Shown: positions 1-9,944 of the stretch, piece by piece
Layout of the letters: each line of letters opens with the position of its first letter
How positions within the stretch are numbered: the stretch's first letter is position 1
Source: Granulosicoccus antarcticus IMCC3135
GTDB taxonomy: Bacteria > Pseudomonadota > Gammaproteobacteria > Granulosicoccales > Granulosicoccaceae
Reading direction: 5' to 3'
NCBI RefSeq assembly: GCF_002215215.1
Contig: NZ_CP018632.1
Coordinates: 1,918,501-1,982,500 of the forward strand
DNA: 64,000 nucleotides
The notes under the pieces: model-generated
Told to the model about the DNA's origin: nothing
Seen by the model: the letters and a program-made list of their open reading frames with translations, nothing else
Databases searched by the model: none
Program-made: the position numbers and the translations under genes

Positions 1-3000
1 CAGATCTTAACGATCTGTATCGTCGAGTCATCAACCGTAACAATCGACTGCGTCGTTTGCTGGAGCTCAACGCTCCTGACATCATCGTGCGTAACGAAAA
101 GCGCATGCTGCAGGAATCTGTGGATGCTCTGCTGGACAATGGTCGACGTGGTCGTGCCATCACGGGTTCCAACAAACGTCCTCTAAAGTCCCTGGCCGAC
201 ATGATCAAGGGCAAGCAAGGTCGTTTCCGTCAGAACCTGCTGGGTAAGCGAGTCGATTATTCTGGTCGTTCGGTTATCGTGGTTGGACCAACTCTGCGTC
301 TGCATCAGTGCGGTCTGCCGAAGAAAATGGCACTTGAACTATTCAAGCCGTTCATTTTCTCCAAGCTGCAGATTCGTGGCATGGCTACGACCATCAAAGC
401 TGCCAAGAAGATGGTAGAGCGTGAAGGTGCGGAAGTCTGGGATATCCTTGAAGAGGTTATCCGTGAACATCCGGTCATGCTCAACCGTGCACCAACATTG
501 CATCGTCTGGGTATCCAGGCTTTTGAACCAGTCCTGATCGAAGGTAAGGCTATCCAGCTGCACCCGTTGGTTTGTGCTGCATTCAACGCCGACTTTGACG
601 GTGACCAGATGGCGGTTCACGTACCGTTGTCCATCGAAGCACAGCTCGAAGCTCGTGCTCTGATGATGTCAACCAACAACGTTCTGTCACCTGCGAACGG
701 TGAGCCGATCATCGTACCTTCTCAGGATATCGTTCTGGGTCTGTACTACATGACTCGTACTCGAGTGAATGCCAGAGGCGAAGGCATGACATTCAGCGAC
801 ATCGCTGAATGCCACCGTGCTTACCAGAGCAAGGTTGCCGATCTGCACGCTTTGGTAACAGTTCGAATTACTGACTACGAAGAGAACGAAGCGGGTGAGT
901 GGGTCGCTGTTCCACGTCGGGTCAAGACAACGGTTGGACGGGCTATCGTGTCCGAGATTCTGCCACCAGGTCTTGAATTCGCCAATGTGGATCTGAATCT
1001 GACCAAGAAGAATATCTCCAAGCTCATCAACCTTTGCTATCGCCGTCTGGGTCTGAAGGAATCCGTTATCTTCGCTGACCAGCTGATGTATCTGGGCTTC
1101 AGATACGCAACTCTTGCCGGTGTTTCCATCGGTATTGAAGACATGATGGTGCCGGAAGACAAGAAGACGCTGATTGCAGCGGCTGAATCCGAAGTGCGAG
1201 AAATTCAGGATCAATACTCTGAAGGTCTGGTTACCAAGGGTGAGCGCTATAACAAGGTTGTTGATATCTGGTCTTCTGCGAACGATCAAGTCGCCAAGTC
1301 AATGATGGCCAGTCTCGGTACCGAGAGTGTTGTCAACAAGGACGGCGAGACTGTTCAACAGGAATCATTCAACTCTATCTTCATGATGGCTGATTCGGGC
1401 GCTCGTGGTTCTGCGGCCCAGATTCGTCAGTTGGCAGGTATGCGTGGTTTGATGGCCAAGCCGGATGGCTCGATCATCGAAACGCCTATCATCGCGAACT
1501 TCCGTGAAGGTCTGAACGTGAATCAGTACTTCATCTCGACTCACGGTGCTCGTAAGGGTCTTGCTGATACCGCTCTGAAGACGGCTAACTCCGGTTATCT
1601 GACACGTCGTCTGGTTGACGTTGCACAGGATATGGTTGTTGTCGACCCTGATTGTGGAACCACGGCTGGTTTGACCATGAAGCCGATCATTGAAGGTGGC
1701 GACGTAGTTGAAGCCTTGCGTGAGCGAGTACTGGGACGAGTTGTCGCTGCTGATATCCTGAAGCCAGGCGAGGAAAGTACGGTTCTGTTTGAAGCCGGTA
1801 CTTTGCTTGACGAGCATATGGTCGATACGCTGGAAGAGTCAGGTGTTGACGAAATCCTCGTTCGCTCTGCTATCACTTGTGAAGCGGACTACGGTGTTTG
1901 CGCGGCCTGTTACGGTCGTGACCTGGCACGTGGCCATGTGATCAATATTGGCGAGGCTGTCGGCGTAATGGCCGCTCAGTCCATCGGTGAGCCGGGTACA
2001 CAGCTCACTATGCGTACCTTCCACATTGGTGGTGCCGCAAGTCGATCAGCCGCAGCTAGTAGTGTTGAGTCCAAGTCCAAGGGATCTGTTCGTCTTCATA
2101 ACATGAAGGAGATCACTAACAAGGATGGCAAGCTGATGGCCGTATCACGATCTGCCGAACTGGCGGTTGTTGATGACGCGGGTCGTGAGCGTGAACGCTA
2201 CAAGGTACCTTACGGTGCGGTTATCCAGGCGAAGGAAGGCGAGGCGATTGAAGCCGGTGCCATTCTCGCTACCTGGGATCCACATACCCATCCGGTTATA
2301 ACGGAAGTGGCGGGTTTTGCGAAATTCTCCGATTTCGTCTCCGGTATCACGACTAAGGAAGAAACCGATCCGACAACTGGTTTGACGGATAAGATCATTA
2401 CTGACCACAAGCAGCGTGGTGGTACCAATAAAGATCTACGTCCTCTTGTCAAGCTGGTCGACAAGGAAGGCAACGACCTGAACTATGCGGGAACTGAAAT
2501 TCCGGCTCACTACTTCTTGCCACCTGGTGCGATCATCAATCTGCAGGATGGAGCTGAAATTCAGGTCGGTGATGTTGTGGCTCGTATTCCGCAAGCATCT
2601 TCCAAGACGCGTGACATTACCGGTGGTCTGCCGCGTGTTGCCGATTTGTTTGAAGCGAGGAAGCCGAAGGAACCTGCCATTCTGGCAGAGGTCAGCGGTA
2701 CTGTTTCTTTCGGTAAGGAGACCAAGGGCAAGCAGCGTCTGGTCATTACCGGACCGAATCAGGAGCATTACGAAGAACTGATCCCCAAGTGGCGTCACAT
2801 CAATGTGTTTGAAGGTGAGACGGTAGAACGGGGTGAGATGATTGCCGACGGTGAACCTAACCCTCAGGATATCCTGCGACTGCGTGGCGTTGAAACTCTG
2901 GCTGCCTATCTGGTTCAGGAAATTCAGGACGTCTATCGTCTGCAGGGCGTAAAGATCAACGACAAGCACATCGAAGTCATCATTCGCCAAATGCTCAGAA

Positions 3001-3485
3001 AAGTTGAGGTCTCCGTTGCCGGTGATACTCGTCTGTTGCGAGGTGAGCAAGTCGACTTCCTGCGTGTCAAGGAAATCAACGAAGCCTTGTTGGCCGAGAA
3101 CCCGAATGCGACACCTGCAGAATTTGATAATCTTCTGCTGGGTATCACCAAGGCATCTCTGGTTACCGAGTCGTTCATTTCTGCGGCATCATTCCAGGAG
3201 ACAACGCGGGTACTGACTGACGCTGCGGTTCGTGGAGCACGTGATGATCTGCGCGGTCTGAAAGAGAACGTTATCGTTGGTCGTCTGGTACCTGCCGGAA
3301 CGGGACTGGCTTTCCATACGGAACGCCGAAAGAGTCGTGCAAAGCTCAGTGCTGATCAAGCCTTTGACAAGGTTATTCAGCAAGAATCTGCGCTCTCACC
3401 GAGTGTGGGTAGCTTGCCTGCCGATGGTCTCATGCCGAGCCTTCTTGACAGCGTAGGTCCTGAAAGCTCTGCTGGCGACGCTTGA
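1..3485 (+). CDS. rpoC: RNA polymerase subunit beta' (5' end outside window)
   Basis: Largest catalytic subunit of RNA polymerase. The reading frame is open from base 3, where the residues [16 protein letters not shown] match the region near residue 265 of the E. coli protein, so roughly the first fifth of the gene lies before the window. The first ATG-like codon inside is therefore not the start. The active-site Mg-binding motif [12 protein letters not shown] lies around bases 589-624, and the second zinc-binding cysteine cluster ([15 protein letters not shown]) around 1879-1923. The gene ends with TGA and is followed 80 bases later by a strong terminator. In most gammaproteobacteria rpsL would come next; here a flagellar locus does. 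No disruption is seen in the part present. Confidence 0.98.
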   Translation, partial: DLNDLYRRVINRNNRLRRLLELNAPDIIVRNEKRMLQESVDALLDNGRRGRAITGSNKRPLKSLADMIKGKQGRFRQNLLGKRVDYSGRSVIVVGPTLRLHQCGLPKKMALELFKPFIFSKLQIRGMATTIKAAKKMVEREGAEVWDILEEVIREHPVMLNRAPTLHRLGIQAFEPVLIEGKAIQLHPLVCAAFNADFDGDQMAVHVPLSIEAQLEARALMMSTNNVLSPANGEPIIVPSQDIVLGLYYMTRTRVNARGEGMTFSDIAECHRAYQSKVADLHALVTVRITDYEENEAGEWVAVPRRVKTTVGRAIVSEILPPGLEFANVDLNLTKKNISKLINLCYRRLGLKESVIFADQLMYLGFRYATLAGVSIGIEDMMVPEDKKTLIAAAESEVREIQDQYSEGLVTKGERYNKVVDIWSSANDQVAKSMMASLGTESVVNKDGETVQQESFNSIFMMADSGARGSAAQIRQLAGMRGLMAKPDGSIIETPIIANFREGLNVNQYFISTHGARKGLADTALKTANSGYLTRRLVDVAQDMVVVDPDCGTTAGLTMKPIIEGGDVVEALRERVLGRVVAADILKPGEESTVLFEAGTLLDEHMVDTLEESGVDEILVRSAITCEADYGVCAACYGRDLARGHVINIGEAVGVMAAQSIGEPGTQLTMRTFHIGGAASRSAAASSVESKSKGSVRLHNMKEITNKDGKLMAVSRSAELAVVDDAGRERERYKVPYGAVIQAKEGEAIEAGAILATWDPHTHPVITEVAGFAKFSDFVSGITTKEETDPTTGLTDKIITDHKQRGGTNKDLRPLVKLVDKEGNDLNYAGTEIPAHYFLPPGAIINLQDGAEIQVGDVVARIPQASSKTRDITGGLPRVADLFEARKPKEPAILAEVSGTVSFGKETKGKQRLVITGPNQEHYEELIPKWRHINVFEGETVERGEMIADGEPNPQDILRLRGVETLAAYLVQEIQDVYRLQGVKINDKHIEVIIRQMLRKVEVSVAGDTRLLRGEQVDFLRVKEINEALLAENPNATPAEFDNLLLGITKASLVTESFISAASFQETTRVLTDAAVRGARDDLRGLKENVIVGRLVPAGTGLAFHTERRKSRAKLSADQAFDKVIQQESALSPSVGSLPADGLMPSLLDSVGPESSAGDA

Positions 3486-3566
3486 TGAAAAGCAGGTTGG
3501 CCCTGGCACAGATTGCCGGGGCTGATGTGTGAAAAGTGCTGGAGAAATCCAGTGCGCCATACCGAT

Positions 3567-3595
3567 GAAAATGCCCTCCTAGTGAGGGCATTTTC
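3567..3595 (+). terminator. Rho-independent terminator of the rpoBC operon
   Basis: Perfect 12-bp stem (GAAAATGCCCTC paired with GAGGGCATTTTC) around a 5-base loop, with T-rich sequence in and after the right arm. It lies 80 bases after the rpoC stop and should end rpoBC transcription before the flagellar genes. Confidence 0.9.
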
Positions 3596-4055
3596 GTTTC
3601 TGGCTTGCGTAAATCCGACCGATAGAATCATTCGATTCTCCGTCGTAGCGCCAGGTTCTTCCTGATCTTGAGTTGCTCACAATGAATACATGTTTCACGA
3701 CATTGGGCAACGTGAAAGTGTCTCCAACAGAGATTGCCATTGATGAAAAAACATCAGCAAATTAGCTTGTGTTGATCTGATTGATGCGAAATACGATCAA
3801 TTGCTTACCTCTAAATAGGAAGTATTGAGCATTTTTGGGCAGAAAATTACGAAGTAAGTCGACCAAGTCAAATTGCTGGCACAAAAAGTTATTAAGCCTA
3901 TTCAGAATTTGCAAGCTGCAGGTTTATCTTCAAACAAGGCTCAGAGAGTAACCATTGCTGCTAGCTCTGCAGCGTTTGCTTCTCGCTATGCAGCGTAGAC
4001 GTTAGAGAAAATGTAACACCAGAGTAGCTACCAGCTGTTCAAGCCGAGGCGAGCA
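3596..4055. other. Intergenic stretch between rpoC and fliE, no gene seen
   Basis: About 460 bases without a convincing reading frame on either strand. It is more A/T-rich than the flanking genes and marks the left junction of the flagellar locus with the rpo operon. I see no transposase remnant, tRNA or obvious direct repeat here. Confidence 0.6.
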
Positions 4056-4070
4056 GGGCACACGCCTTGC
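4056..4070 (+). promoter_or_regulatory. Candidate sigma-54 promoter of fliE
   Basis: GGGCAC (4056-4061), five bases, then TTGC followed by T (4067-4071). The GG and GC dinucleotides are spaced exactly as in -24/-12 promoters, with 10 of 12 conserved positions matching. The predicted start near 4082 leaves a leader of about 22 bases containing AGGAG (4092-4096), seven bases before the fliE ATG. In Pseudomonas and Vibrio fliE operons are sigma-54 dependent, which agrees. Confidence 0.7.
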
Positions 4071-4103
4071 TCCACTCAGATTGATCACGGTAGGAGCCGA
4101 GAT

Positions 4104-4442
4104 ATGAATAGCTCAATAGACACAAATTCTCTTTTACTGCAACTTAGGGCGATGGCTCGAGATGCGGGTATTCCTTCGACTGACAAACCGTCGTCAGAGC
4201 TCACGCTCGGTGCCGACAGGATCGAGTTTTCCAAGGTGTTGGAGAACTCAGTTCAACAAGTGAACGGTCGCAGCATTGAAGCAACGCAGCTGCGTGAATC
4301 GTTTGAAGCTGGCAACCCGAATGTAGAGCTGGCAGATGTAATGATCGCAGCGCAGAAGGCGCGTATTTCCTTTGAGGCCTTGACGCAGGTTCGTAACAAG
4401 ATGGTTGCGGCCTACAAGGAAATCATGAGTATGCCTTTGTGA
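4104..4442 (+). CDS. fliE: Flagellar hook-basal body protein FliE
   Basis: Rod/MS-ring adaptor that joins the MS ring to the proximal rod in the periplasm; exported by the flagellar type III apparatus. The 112 residues are normal for the family, and the C-terminus carries the expected helix VRNKMVAAYKEIMSM. The ATG is preceded by AGGAG at seven bases and by a -24/-12 promoter. It is the first gene of the long fli operon and is followed 81 bases later by fliF, the usual gamma order. Confidence 0.95.
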   Translation: MNSSIDTNSLLLQLRAMARDAGIPSTDKPSSELTLGADRIEFSKVLENSVQQVNGRSIEATQLRESFEAGNPNVELADVMIAAQKARISFEALTQVRNKMVAAYKEIMSMPL

Positions 4443-4523
4443 TGTCAGAGATTTCTGGCAATACAACCCTATCCCATTAACCGCGCTCAGCTTGCTGCTG
4501 AAACTGCTGAGACCTGATATTAA

Positions 4524-6191
4524 ATGAGTGACGCGAACATAATCAATGCCCAGGCACAGGGAACACCCCTGGCGGCTAACCTGATGAGGAGCCTGGCAGC
4601 CCCACAGCTGGGTGCCTTGCTGGTAGTGGCTACCGCGTTAACTCTCGGTATAGGATTGATCATCTGGACGATGAAGCCGGTGTTCGTACCTGTAGGCGGG
4701 CAGGGTGGGCGAGAAGATGCCCTGCAGATCATCGAGCATCTGACAGCATCACAAGTCGAGTACAAGCTGGATGCTTCAACAGGCCTGGTACTCGTCCCTC
4801 AAGATCAGGCTGCCCAGGTTCAAATGAGCCTGGCGGCCAGTGGTCTGAACTCTGGAGACAGATCCCAGGGGCTGGAGCTTCTGCAAGAGGAGCCTTCGCT
4901 GGGAACAAGTCATTTCACAGAATCGGCACGTTACCAACACGCTCTGGAAACTGAATTGAGTCGTACTATCAGTAGCATGCGCAACGTAGACTCTGCTCGT
5001 GTTCATCTGGCCATTCCCAAGCAATCGGTATTCATTCGTGACCGGGCAGATGCATCTGCTTCCATCATGATCAAGGCGAAGCCAGGGCGCAGTATTGAAG
5101 ATGAGCAGGTCCATGCGGTTATCAACCTGGTAGCGTCCAGCATTCCTTATCTGGAAAGCGGTCAGGTGACCGTGGTCGACCAATGGGGTCGGTTGCTGTC
5201 AACGGGGGACGATTCAACCGATGGCGCCACACGCGACCAATATCAGTATGCCCGCAAGCTGGAGAAACTGTATTCGGAGCGAATAGAATCTCTGTTAACA
5301 CCGATAGTTGGTGCTGGGCGTATCAGGGCCATCGTCACTGCGGATGTGGATTTCACCACCAATGAGCAGACGCAGGAAAGTTACGAGCCGGATGCACAGC
5401 AACTGCGTAGTGAGCAGGTAGATACTCAGGTGAATCGCGATGGGGCCGGCGGTGCAGGGGGAATTCCTGGTGCATTGACCAACCAGCCTCCAGGGAACGG
5501 CACTGTTGATCCTGGGTTGGCTGAGGCTGGAGAGGCTGGGGCTAATGGCATCCAGAACGAAACGTCCTCTGCAGTTCGCAACTACGAGTTGGACAGAACG
5601 ATAACTCATGTACGCCAGGCGCCAGGCAGTATTCAGCGCATATCGGCAGCCGTGATCATCGATGACCGTCTGGACTTGAACGAGGCCGGTGAGCCGGTTC
5701 GTACGCCTTTGACAGAAGACGAGCTGGCTGAGTACACTCGATTAGCTCAGGAGGCGGTCGGTTTCAGTGAGGAACGTGGTGATAGCGTTGTCGTCTTCAA
5801 TCGAGCTTTCAAGCCTGTAGAAGAGATATTACCAATCGAACCACTACCAATCTGGCAACAGAGCTGGCTTTGGACTATGGTTAGGCAGGTACTTATTGGA
5901 CTATCGGTGTTGCTACTGGTACTGTTGGTTCTGAGGCCGGCTGTAAAGCGTCTGGTTCCCGTGGTCGACAAGCAGGCCCTGGCGGCGTTACAGGCCAACC
6001 AAGATAACGGAGCACTGGCATTGCATGACCCGGATAATGCGACTGAGACTGCGTCAAAGAGCGGGTCCAAAGAAGCACTGGAACCACCATCAGTCATCTA
6101 CGGCGATATACTCAATATGGCGCGTGCTATGGCTGCCGAGGACCCCAAGCGAGTTGCGAAAGTTGTCAAGGATTGGGTTGCTGAGCAGTAA
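4524..6191 (+). CDS. fliF: Flagellar MS-ring protein FliF
   Basis: Forms the inner-membrane MS ring on which rod, switch and export gate assemble. The 555 residues include an N-terminal membrane helix at about 30-50, a periplasmic ring-building region with the YscJ-like segment (around SMRNVDSARVHLAIP), a second membrane helix at about 450-470, and a C-terminal FliG-binding tail ending in KRVAKVVKDWVAEQ. Its TAA stop overlaps the ATG of fliG by one base, implying translational coupling. A Gly/Ala/Pro-rich linker near residues 305-345 is typical of the variable periplasmic loop. Confidence 0.97.
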   Translation: MSDANIINAQAQGTPLAANLMRSLAAPQLGALLVVATALTLGIGLIIWTMKPVFVPVGGQGGREDALQIIEHLTASQVEYKLDASTGLVLVPQDQAAQVQMSLAASGLNSGDRSQGLELLQEEPSLGTSHFTESARYQHALETELSRTISSMRNVDSARVHLAIPKQSVFIRDRADASASIMIKAKPGRSIEDEQVHAVINLVASSIPYLESGQVTVVDQWGRLLSTGDDSTDGATRDQYQYARKLEKLYSERIESLLTPIVGAGRIRAIVTADVDFTTNEQTQESYEPDAQQLRSEQVDTQVNRDGAGGAGGIPGALTNQPPGNGTVDPGLAEAGEAGANGIQNETSSAVRNYELDRTITHVRQAPGSIQRISAAVIIDDRLDLNEAGEPVRTPLTEDELAEYTRLAQEAVGFSEERGDSVVVFNRAFKPVEEILPIEPLPIWQQSWLWTMVRQVLIGLSVLLLVLLVLRPAVKRLVPVVDKQALAALQANQDNGALALHDPDNATETASKSGSKEALEPPSVIYGDILNMARAMAAEDPKRVAKVVKDWVAEQ

Positions 6192-7240
6192 TGGCTGAAG
6201 CGGACAAAAAAGACGGAGCCGCCAAACCGGAGGCTTCCCCTGAAAAGGCGCCGATGAGTGGCTCCTGCCAAGCCGCTATCCTGTTGATGGCGTTAGGCGA
6301 GGAGGAGGCTGCTGGTGTGCTTCAGCATATGAAACCTGCTGAAGTACAGGCGCTTGGTGAGGCCATGGGAGCGATCAATGGTGTTACTCAGGAGCAGATA
6401 GGTACAACGCTGGATCAATTCGTTAATCGTGTCCGCAACGAATCCTCGCTTGGCCTGGAATCCGCAAATTATTTCAAATCCACTCTTACGCGCGCGCTTG
6501 GCAAAGACAAGGCAATCAGTGTGCTTTCACGCATGCAGCCAACGGAAGATGACCAGGGACTGACGGCGCTCAAATGGATGGATCCCAGAGTCGTAGCGAA
6601 AATCATACGCAACGAACATCCGCAAATCATGGCAACTGTTCTGAGCCAGCTGTCACGTGAGCAGGCAGGACAAGTACTGGATATGTTACCCGAGGAGTTG
6701 CGCACCGATGTGGTAATGCGGATTGTCAGGCTGGATAAGCTCCATCCTGCTGCGCTTTCCGATCTGAATGATGTGATTCAGGAATTGTTTGAAAGCAATG
6801 CAACGATCGAGCTGTCAGGACTTGGCGGCGTACAGGTTGCGGCAGAGATTCTCAATGGGGTATCCAAGAATTCGGAAGAGTTCATTCTGGCAGCGATAGA
6901 GGCTGCTGATTCTGAAATCGTGGAACAGATCAAAGAAGGTATGTTCATTTTCGAGAACCTGCTTAACGTCAGTGACCGTGATACTCAGACAATGTTGCGA
7001 GACTTGTCCAACGATGATCTTATCATCGCGCTCAAGGGAGCTTCAGAGGAGCTGCAAACCAAGATATTTCGAAATATGTCGTCACGTGCTGCAGAGTTGC
7101 TGCGTGATGATCTTGATGCAAAAGGGCCAGTCAAGCTTTCGGATGTTCAAGCGGCTCAGCGCGCCATTCTTGTAACTGCCAAGCAACTTGCGGACGATGG
7201 CAAGATTTCACTGGGTGGAAAGGGAGATGATTATGTTTAG
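6191..7240 (+). CDS. fliG: Flagellar motor switch protein FliG
   Basis: Cytoplasmic switch (C-ring) protein that binds FliF and meets the stator to make torque. The 349 residues hold the three FliG domains, including the EHPQ-type motif (NEHPQIMATVLSQL, about 140-153) and the C-terminal torque region (DRDTQTMLRDL followed by the charged helices). The start overlaps the fliF stop (TAATG). The partner stator genes pomAB lie further down the same strand. Nothing unusual is seen. Confidence 0.97.
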   Translation: MAEADKKDGAAKPEASPEKAPMSGSCQAAILLMALGEEEAAGVLQHMKPAEVQALGEAMGAINGVTQEQIGTTLDQFVNRVRNESSLGLESANYFKSTLTRALGKDKAISVLSRMQPTEDDQGLTALKWMDPRVVAKIIRNEHPQIMATVLSQLSREQAGQVLDMLPEELRTDVVMRIVRLDKLHPAALSDLNDVIQELFESNATIELSGLGGVQVAAEILNGVSKNSEEFILAAIEAADSEIVEQIKEGMFIFENLLNVSDRDTQTMLRDLSNDDLIIALKGASEELQTKIFRNMSSRAAELLRDDLDAKGPVKLSDVQAAQRAILVTAKQLADDGKISLGGKGDDYV

Positions 7241-7997
7241 AGTTCTTTCTGAAGACGAATCGAAGAATGTCGTTCGCTGGCAAGCTCCGGATCTGAAAGG
7301 AACCGTTCCAGTGGCCAACACTCGTCAGGTTGCCACACCGGTGAGATTGAGCGAAACCATGGCAGCAAGCGACTTGCTGCGTGAGGTTAATGCGAAGCGG
7401 GCAGGTGGCCAGCCAGAGTTTCAACAGGCAAGCCAGGGTGGGGCTGCTGCGGGTAACCCGGGACGGCAGTCCGGCAGTCTGCCATTGACAAACCCGTCAG
7501 CAGGCATGCTGCAGAACAGTTATGACGAAGGCCATGCACACGGTTACGCAGAAGGTAATGCAGCTCTGCATCAGGAATCCGTCAAGCAATTGCAGACATT
7601 GGTTGACTCGCTTGGAAAACCTGCCCTGCAAGTGCCTGACAGGATGCTCGAGCAGGAAGTGATCGGTCTGGCTATGGATATTGCAAAGATGCTTGTAAAG
7701 CGGGAAGTGGAAATTGATCCTGAAGCCTTGGCATCGCTGGTTCGTGCAGGGATGGAACAGTTACCCCACGCTGCTAAAAGTGATGTGAGTGTGCACCTTC
7801 ATCCAATGGATGCAAACGTTCTCAGAGAACTGACGATTCAACCCGAAGGGGTAGAGTTCAAGGATGACGTCAATCTCCAACGGGGTGACTGTCGCATCGT
7901 GTCGAATGCAAGTACGGTGCACTGTGGTGTCGACAACTGGCTTGAGGTTATGGGGGCAGAGTTGGGATTGTTACCTGTGCCGGTAGCTCAGGATTGA
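7233..7997 (+). CDS. fliH: Flagellar export regulator FliH
   Basis: Cytoplasmic stator-like protein that binds the export ATPase FliI. The chosen start (MFRVLSEDE, 254 residues) lies in the last codons of fliG and is served by GGGAG six bases upstream; the ATG two codons earlier sits directly against that ribosome-binding site and is less likely. The N-terminal third is a Gly/Gln-rich linker, then comes a helical region with GHAHGYAEGNAAL, and the C-terminal domain shows the FliH/V-ATPase E pattern (VIGLAMDIAKMLVKREVEID). The gene lies directly before fliI, as usual. Confidence 0.92.
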   Translation: MFRVLSEDESKNVVRWQAPDLKGTVPVANTRQVATPVRLSETMAASDLLREVNAKRAGGQPEFQQASQGGAAAGNPGRQSGSLPLTNPSAGMLQNSYDEGHAHGYAEGNAALHQESVKQLQTLVDSLGKPALQVPDRMLEQEVIGLAMDIAKMLVKREVEIDPEALASLVRAGMEQLPHAAKSDVSVHLHPMDANVLRELTIQPEGVEFKDDVNLQRGDCRIVSNASTVHCGVDNWLEVMGAELGLLPVPVAQD

Positions 7998-8001
7998 GGC
8001 G

Positions 8002-9351
8002 ATGAGTGGAGAGCCATACGGCACTGTTCCCTCGTCTCTGGCAGACCGCATACATCAGCGTCGCGAAGAACTGACGGCGGTAGAGTTACCGGTAGAAGGA
8101 CGACTCAGTACGTTACGTGGGCTGACACTCGAAGCAGAAGGTTGCCAGGTCGAGATCGGTTCACGTTGTCTGATCGAAACGACCAGTGGTAAGGAGGTGG
8201 AAGCACAGGTGGTTGGCTTCAATCGCAGCCGAACCTTGCTCATGCCTACAGGCTCCGTGGCGGGTCTGCGATCACAAGCCCGAGTCAAGCCGGTGCCAGG
8301 GCAAGCGTCGGCACCGTGTGGTGACGAATTGCTGGGACGGGTAATTGATGCACGCGGCCGACCCATCGACGGTCTGGGCCCGCTGAAAACCACACATTCA
8401 ACTCCCCTGATGGGACATCCCATCAACCCTCTGGATCGTGCCGGAATTCATGAAGCCTTTGATGTTGGTGTACGCTCTATCAATGGTTTGCTCACTTTGG
8501 GACGAGGTCAGCGAGTAGGGTTATTCGCGGGTTCAGGAGTTGGCAAGAGCGCCTTGCTGGGAATGATCACACGGCATTCAGAAGCGGATGTAACAGTAAT
8601 CGGACTGATCGGTGAGCGTGGCCGTGAAGTCAATGATTTTGTCCGTGAAACTCTGGGTCGCAAGGGTATGGAGCGCGCCATCGTCGTGGCCGTACCTGCC
8701 GATCAACCACCCTTGCTACGTTTGCATGGTGCCATGCTGGCGACAGCCATAGCCGAGAGCTTTCGGGATCGTGGGCAACAAGTACTGCTGCTGGTTGACT
8801 CGCTCACACGTTTTGCTCAGGCACAGCGGGAGATTGGATTGGCAACAGGAGAGCCTCCTACCAGTAAAGGTTATCCGCCTTCGGCGTTTGCCATGTTACC
8901 GCAGCTGGTAGAAAGAGCTGGCAACATGGCTCATGGTGGTTCCATAACGGCAATCTATACGGTGCTGGCAGAAGGTGATGATCAGAACGACCCTATCGTT
9001 GATGCGGCTAGAGCGGTGCTTGATGGTCATATCGTTTTGACACGTGCATTGTCGGATGCGGCACACTATCCGGCTATCGATATAGGAGCTTCAGTAAGCA
9101 GGACTCGCTCGGCTGTGAATACGCCAGAGCAAGAACAGTTGATTCGCCGTTGCTTGCAGCTTTCGGCCTCCTATCGCTCCCAGGAAGACATGATACGTGT
9201 CGGACTCTATCAGTCAGGTAGCGATCCTTTACTGGACAAGGCGGTAGCGTTCTGGCCTCGTTTACAGGCCTTTCTGCAACAGCCTGCTACCAGCGGTGTG
9301 GGTATTTCCGCCGCTCGCGCCCAATTGGCGGATATTCTTCAGTCTCAATAG
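8002..9351 (+). CDS. fliI: Flagellum-specific export ATPase FliI
   Basis: Hexameric ATPase of the flagellar type III export apparatus, related to F1-beta. The 449 residues show Walker A (GLFAGSGVGKSALLG, from about residue 173), a Walker B region (VLLLVDSLTRFAQAQREI, about 260) and the conserved PPTSKGYPPSAF loop. The start lies four bases after the fliH stop. A hairpin follows the stop codon. Confidence 0.97.
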   Translation: MSGEPYGTVPSSLADRIHQRREELTAVELPVEGRLSTLRGLTLEAEGCQVEIGSRCLIETTSGKEVEAQVVGFNRSRTLLMPTGSVAGLRSQARVKPVPGQASAPCGDELLGRVIDARGRPIDGLGPLKTTHSTPLMGHPINPLDRAGIHEAFDVGVRSINGLLTLGRGQRVGLFAGSGVGKSALLGMITRHSEADVTVIGLIGERGREVNDFVRETLGRKGMERAIVVAVPADQPPLLRLHGAMLATAIAESFRDRGQQVLLLVDSLTRFAQAQREIGLATGEPPTSKGYPPSAFAMLPQLVERAGNMAHGGSITAIYTVLAEGDDQNDPIVDAARAVLDGHIVLTRALSDAAHYPAIDIGASVSRTRSAVNTPEQEQLIRRCLQLSASYRSQEDMIRVGLYQSGSDPLLDKAVAFWPRLQAFLQQPATSGVGISAARAQLADILQSQ

Positions 9352-9359
9352 TGCACTGT

Positions 9360-9398
9360 GACCAGATATCGGGACTTGTAGTGCCCGATTTTCTGGTC
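9360..9398 (+). other. Stem-loop between fliI and fliJ
   Basis: GACCAGA and ATCGGG on the left pair with CCCGAT and TCTGGTC on the right, with a small internal loop and a 10-base hairpin loop. No T-run follows, so it may be a processing or attenuation structure rather than a full terminator. It begins nine bases after the fliI stop. Confidence 0.6.
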
Positions 9399-9451
9399 AA
9401 GCTGGCTAACACTCATACTATGTAATATCGACTGTACCTCACGAATTCGAG

Positions 9452-9459
9452 GCCGATAA
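9452..9459 (+). promoter_or_regulatory. Possible sigma-28 -10 element before fliJ
   Basis: GCCGATAA is an exact match to the FliA (sigma-28) -10 consensus, 29 bases before the chosen fliJ start. The matching -35 (TAAA 15 bases upstream) is poor: the sequence there reads TGTA. With the upstream hairpin this hints at a separate fliJK transcript, but it could be chance. Confidence 0.35.
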
Positions 9460-9488
9460 CTAGACATGAGCCAGAAAGAAGTGTGTCT

Positions 9489-9944
9489 ATGAGTTCCCAA
9501 CAATTGTCAAAGCTCGAAGCCTTGTCACAGACTCGTGCTGATCAATCAAGTGCTGCGGTTGCAAAAAAGCAAGCAGAGCTGAAAGTCATTGATCGTCAGC
9601 ACCTCGAACTCAAGGCTATAAATCGAGAATACCAGGAAGGCGTGATCGGACAAGAGTCCATATCGCCGCAGCTACTGGCTCATCGACGAGCATTTGTTGC
9701 ATCGCTTACCGTCAAGCTTGATGAATTGAAGCAAAAGCGCCAACAGCAAGATCATCAGCTGAAAGCGACGATTGTCGAGCAACAGCAACGCACAGCGCAA
9801 ACAGCAGCGATTGCTACGATCGTCGAACGCAATGAGTTGAATGAGGCTGATGTAGCTGCCCGACGTGAGCAGGTTCAGTTGGAGGAATCGGCGCAGTCAA
9901 TGAAGTACCTGCGTCAACAGGATTCGGAGAATAAGCATGCCTGA
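9489..9944 (+). CDS. fliJ: Flagellar FliJ-like chaperone
   Basis: Small, highly charged, Gln-rich, helical protein of 151 residues, predicted as an antiparallel coiled coil like FliJ, the central stalk that links FliI to FlhA. Identification rests mainly on position (between fliI and fliK), length and coiled-coil character, since FliJ is poorly conserved. ATG at 9489 is preferred over the GTG two codons upstream because AAGAAG lies seven bases before it. The stop overlaps the fliK start (ATGCCTGA). Confidence 0.85.
   Translation: MSSQQLSKLEALSQTRADQSSAAVAKKQAELKVIDRQHLELKAINREYQEGVIGQESISPQLLAHRRAFVASLTVKLDELKQKRQQQDHQLKATIVEQQQRTAQTAAIATIVERNELNEADVAARREQVQLEESAQSMKYLRQQDSENKHA

Noticed and set aside
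3886-3900. TGGCAC followed by AAAAAG-TTAT upstream of fliE
   Set aside because: The -12 half lacks TTGC at the right spacing; the site at 4056-4070 is much better.
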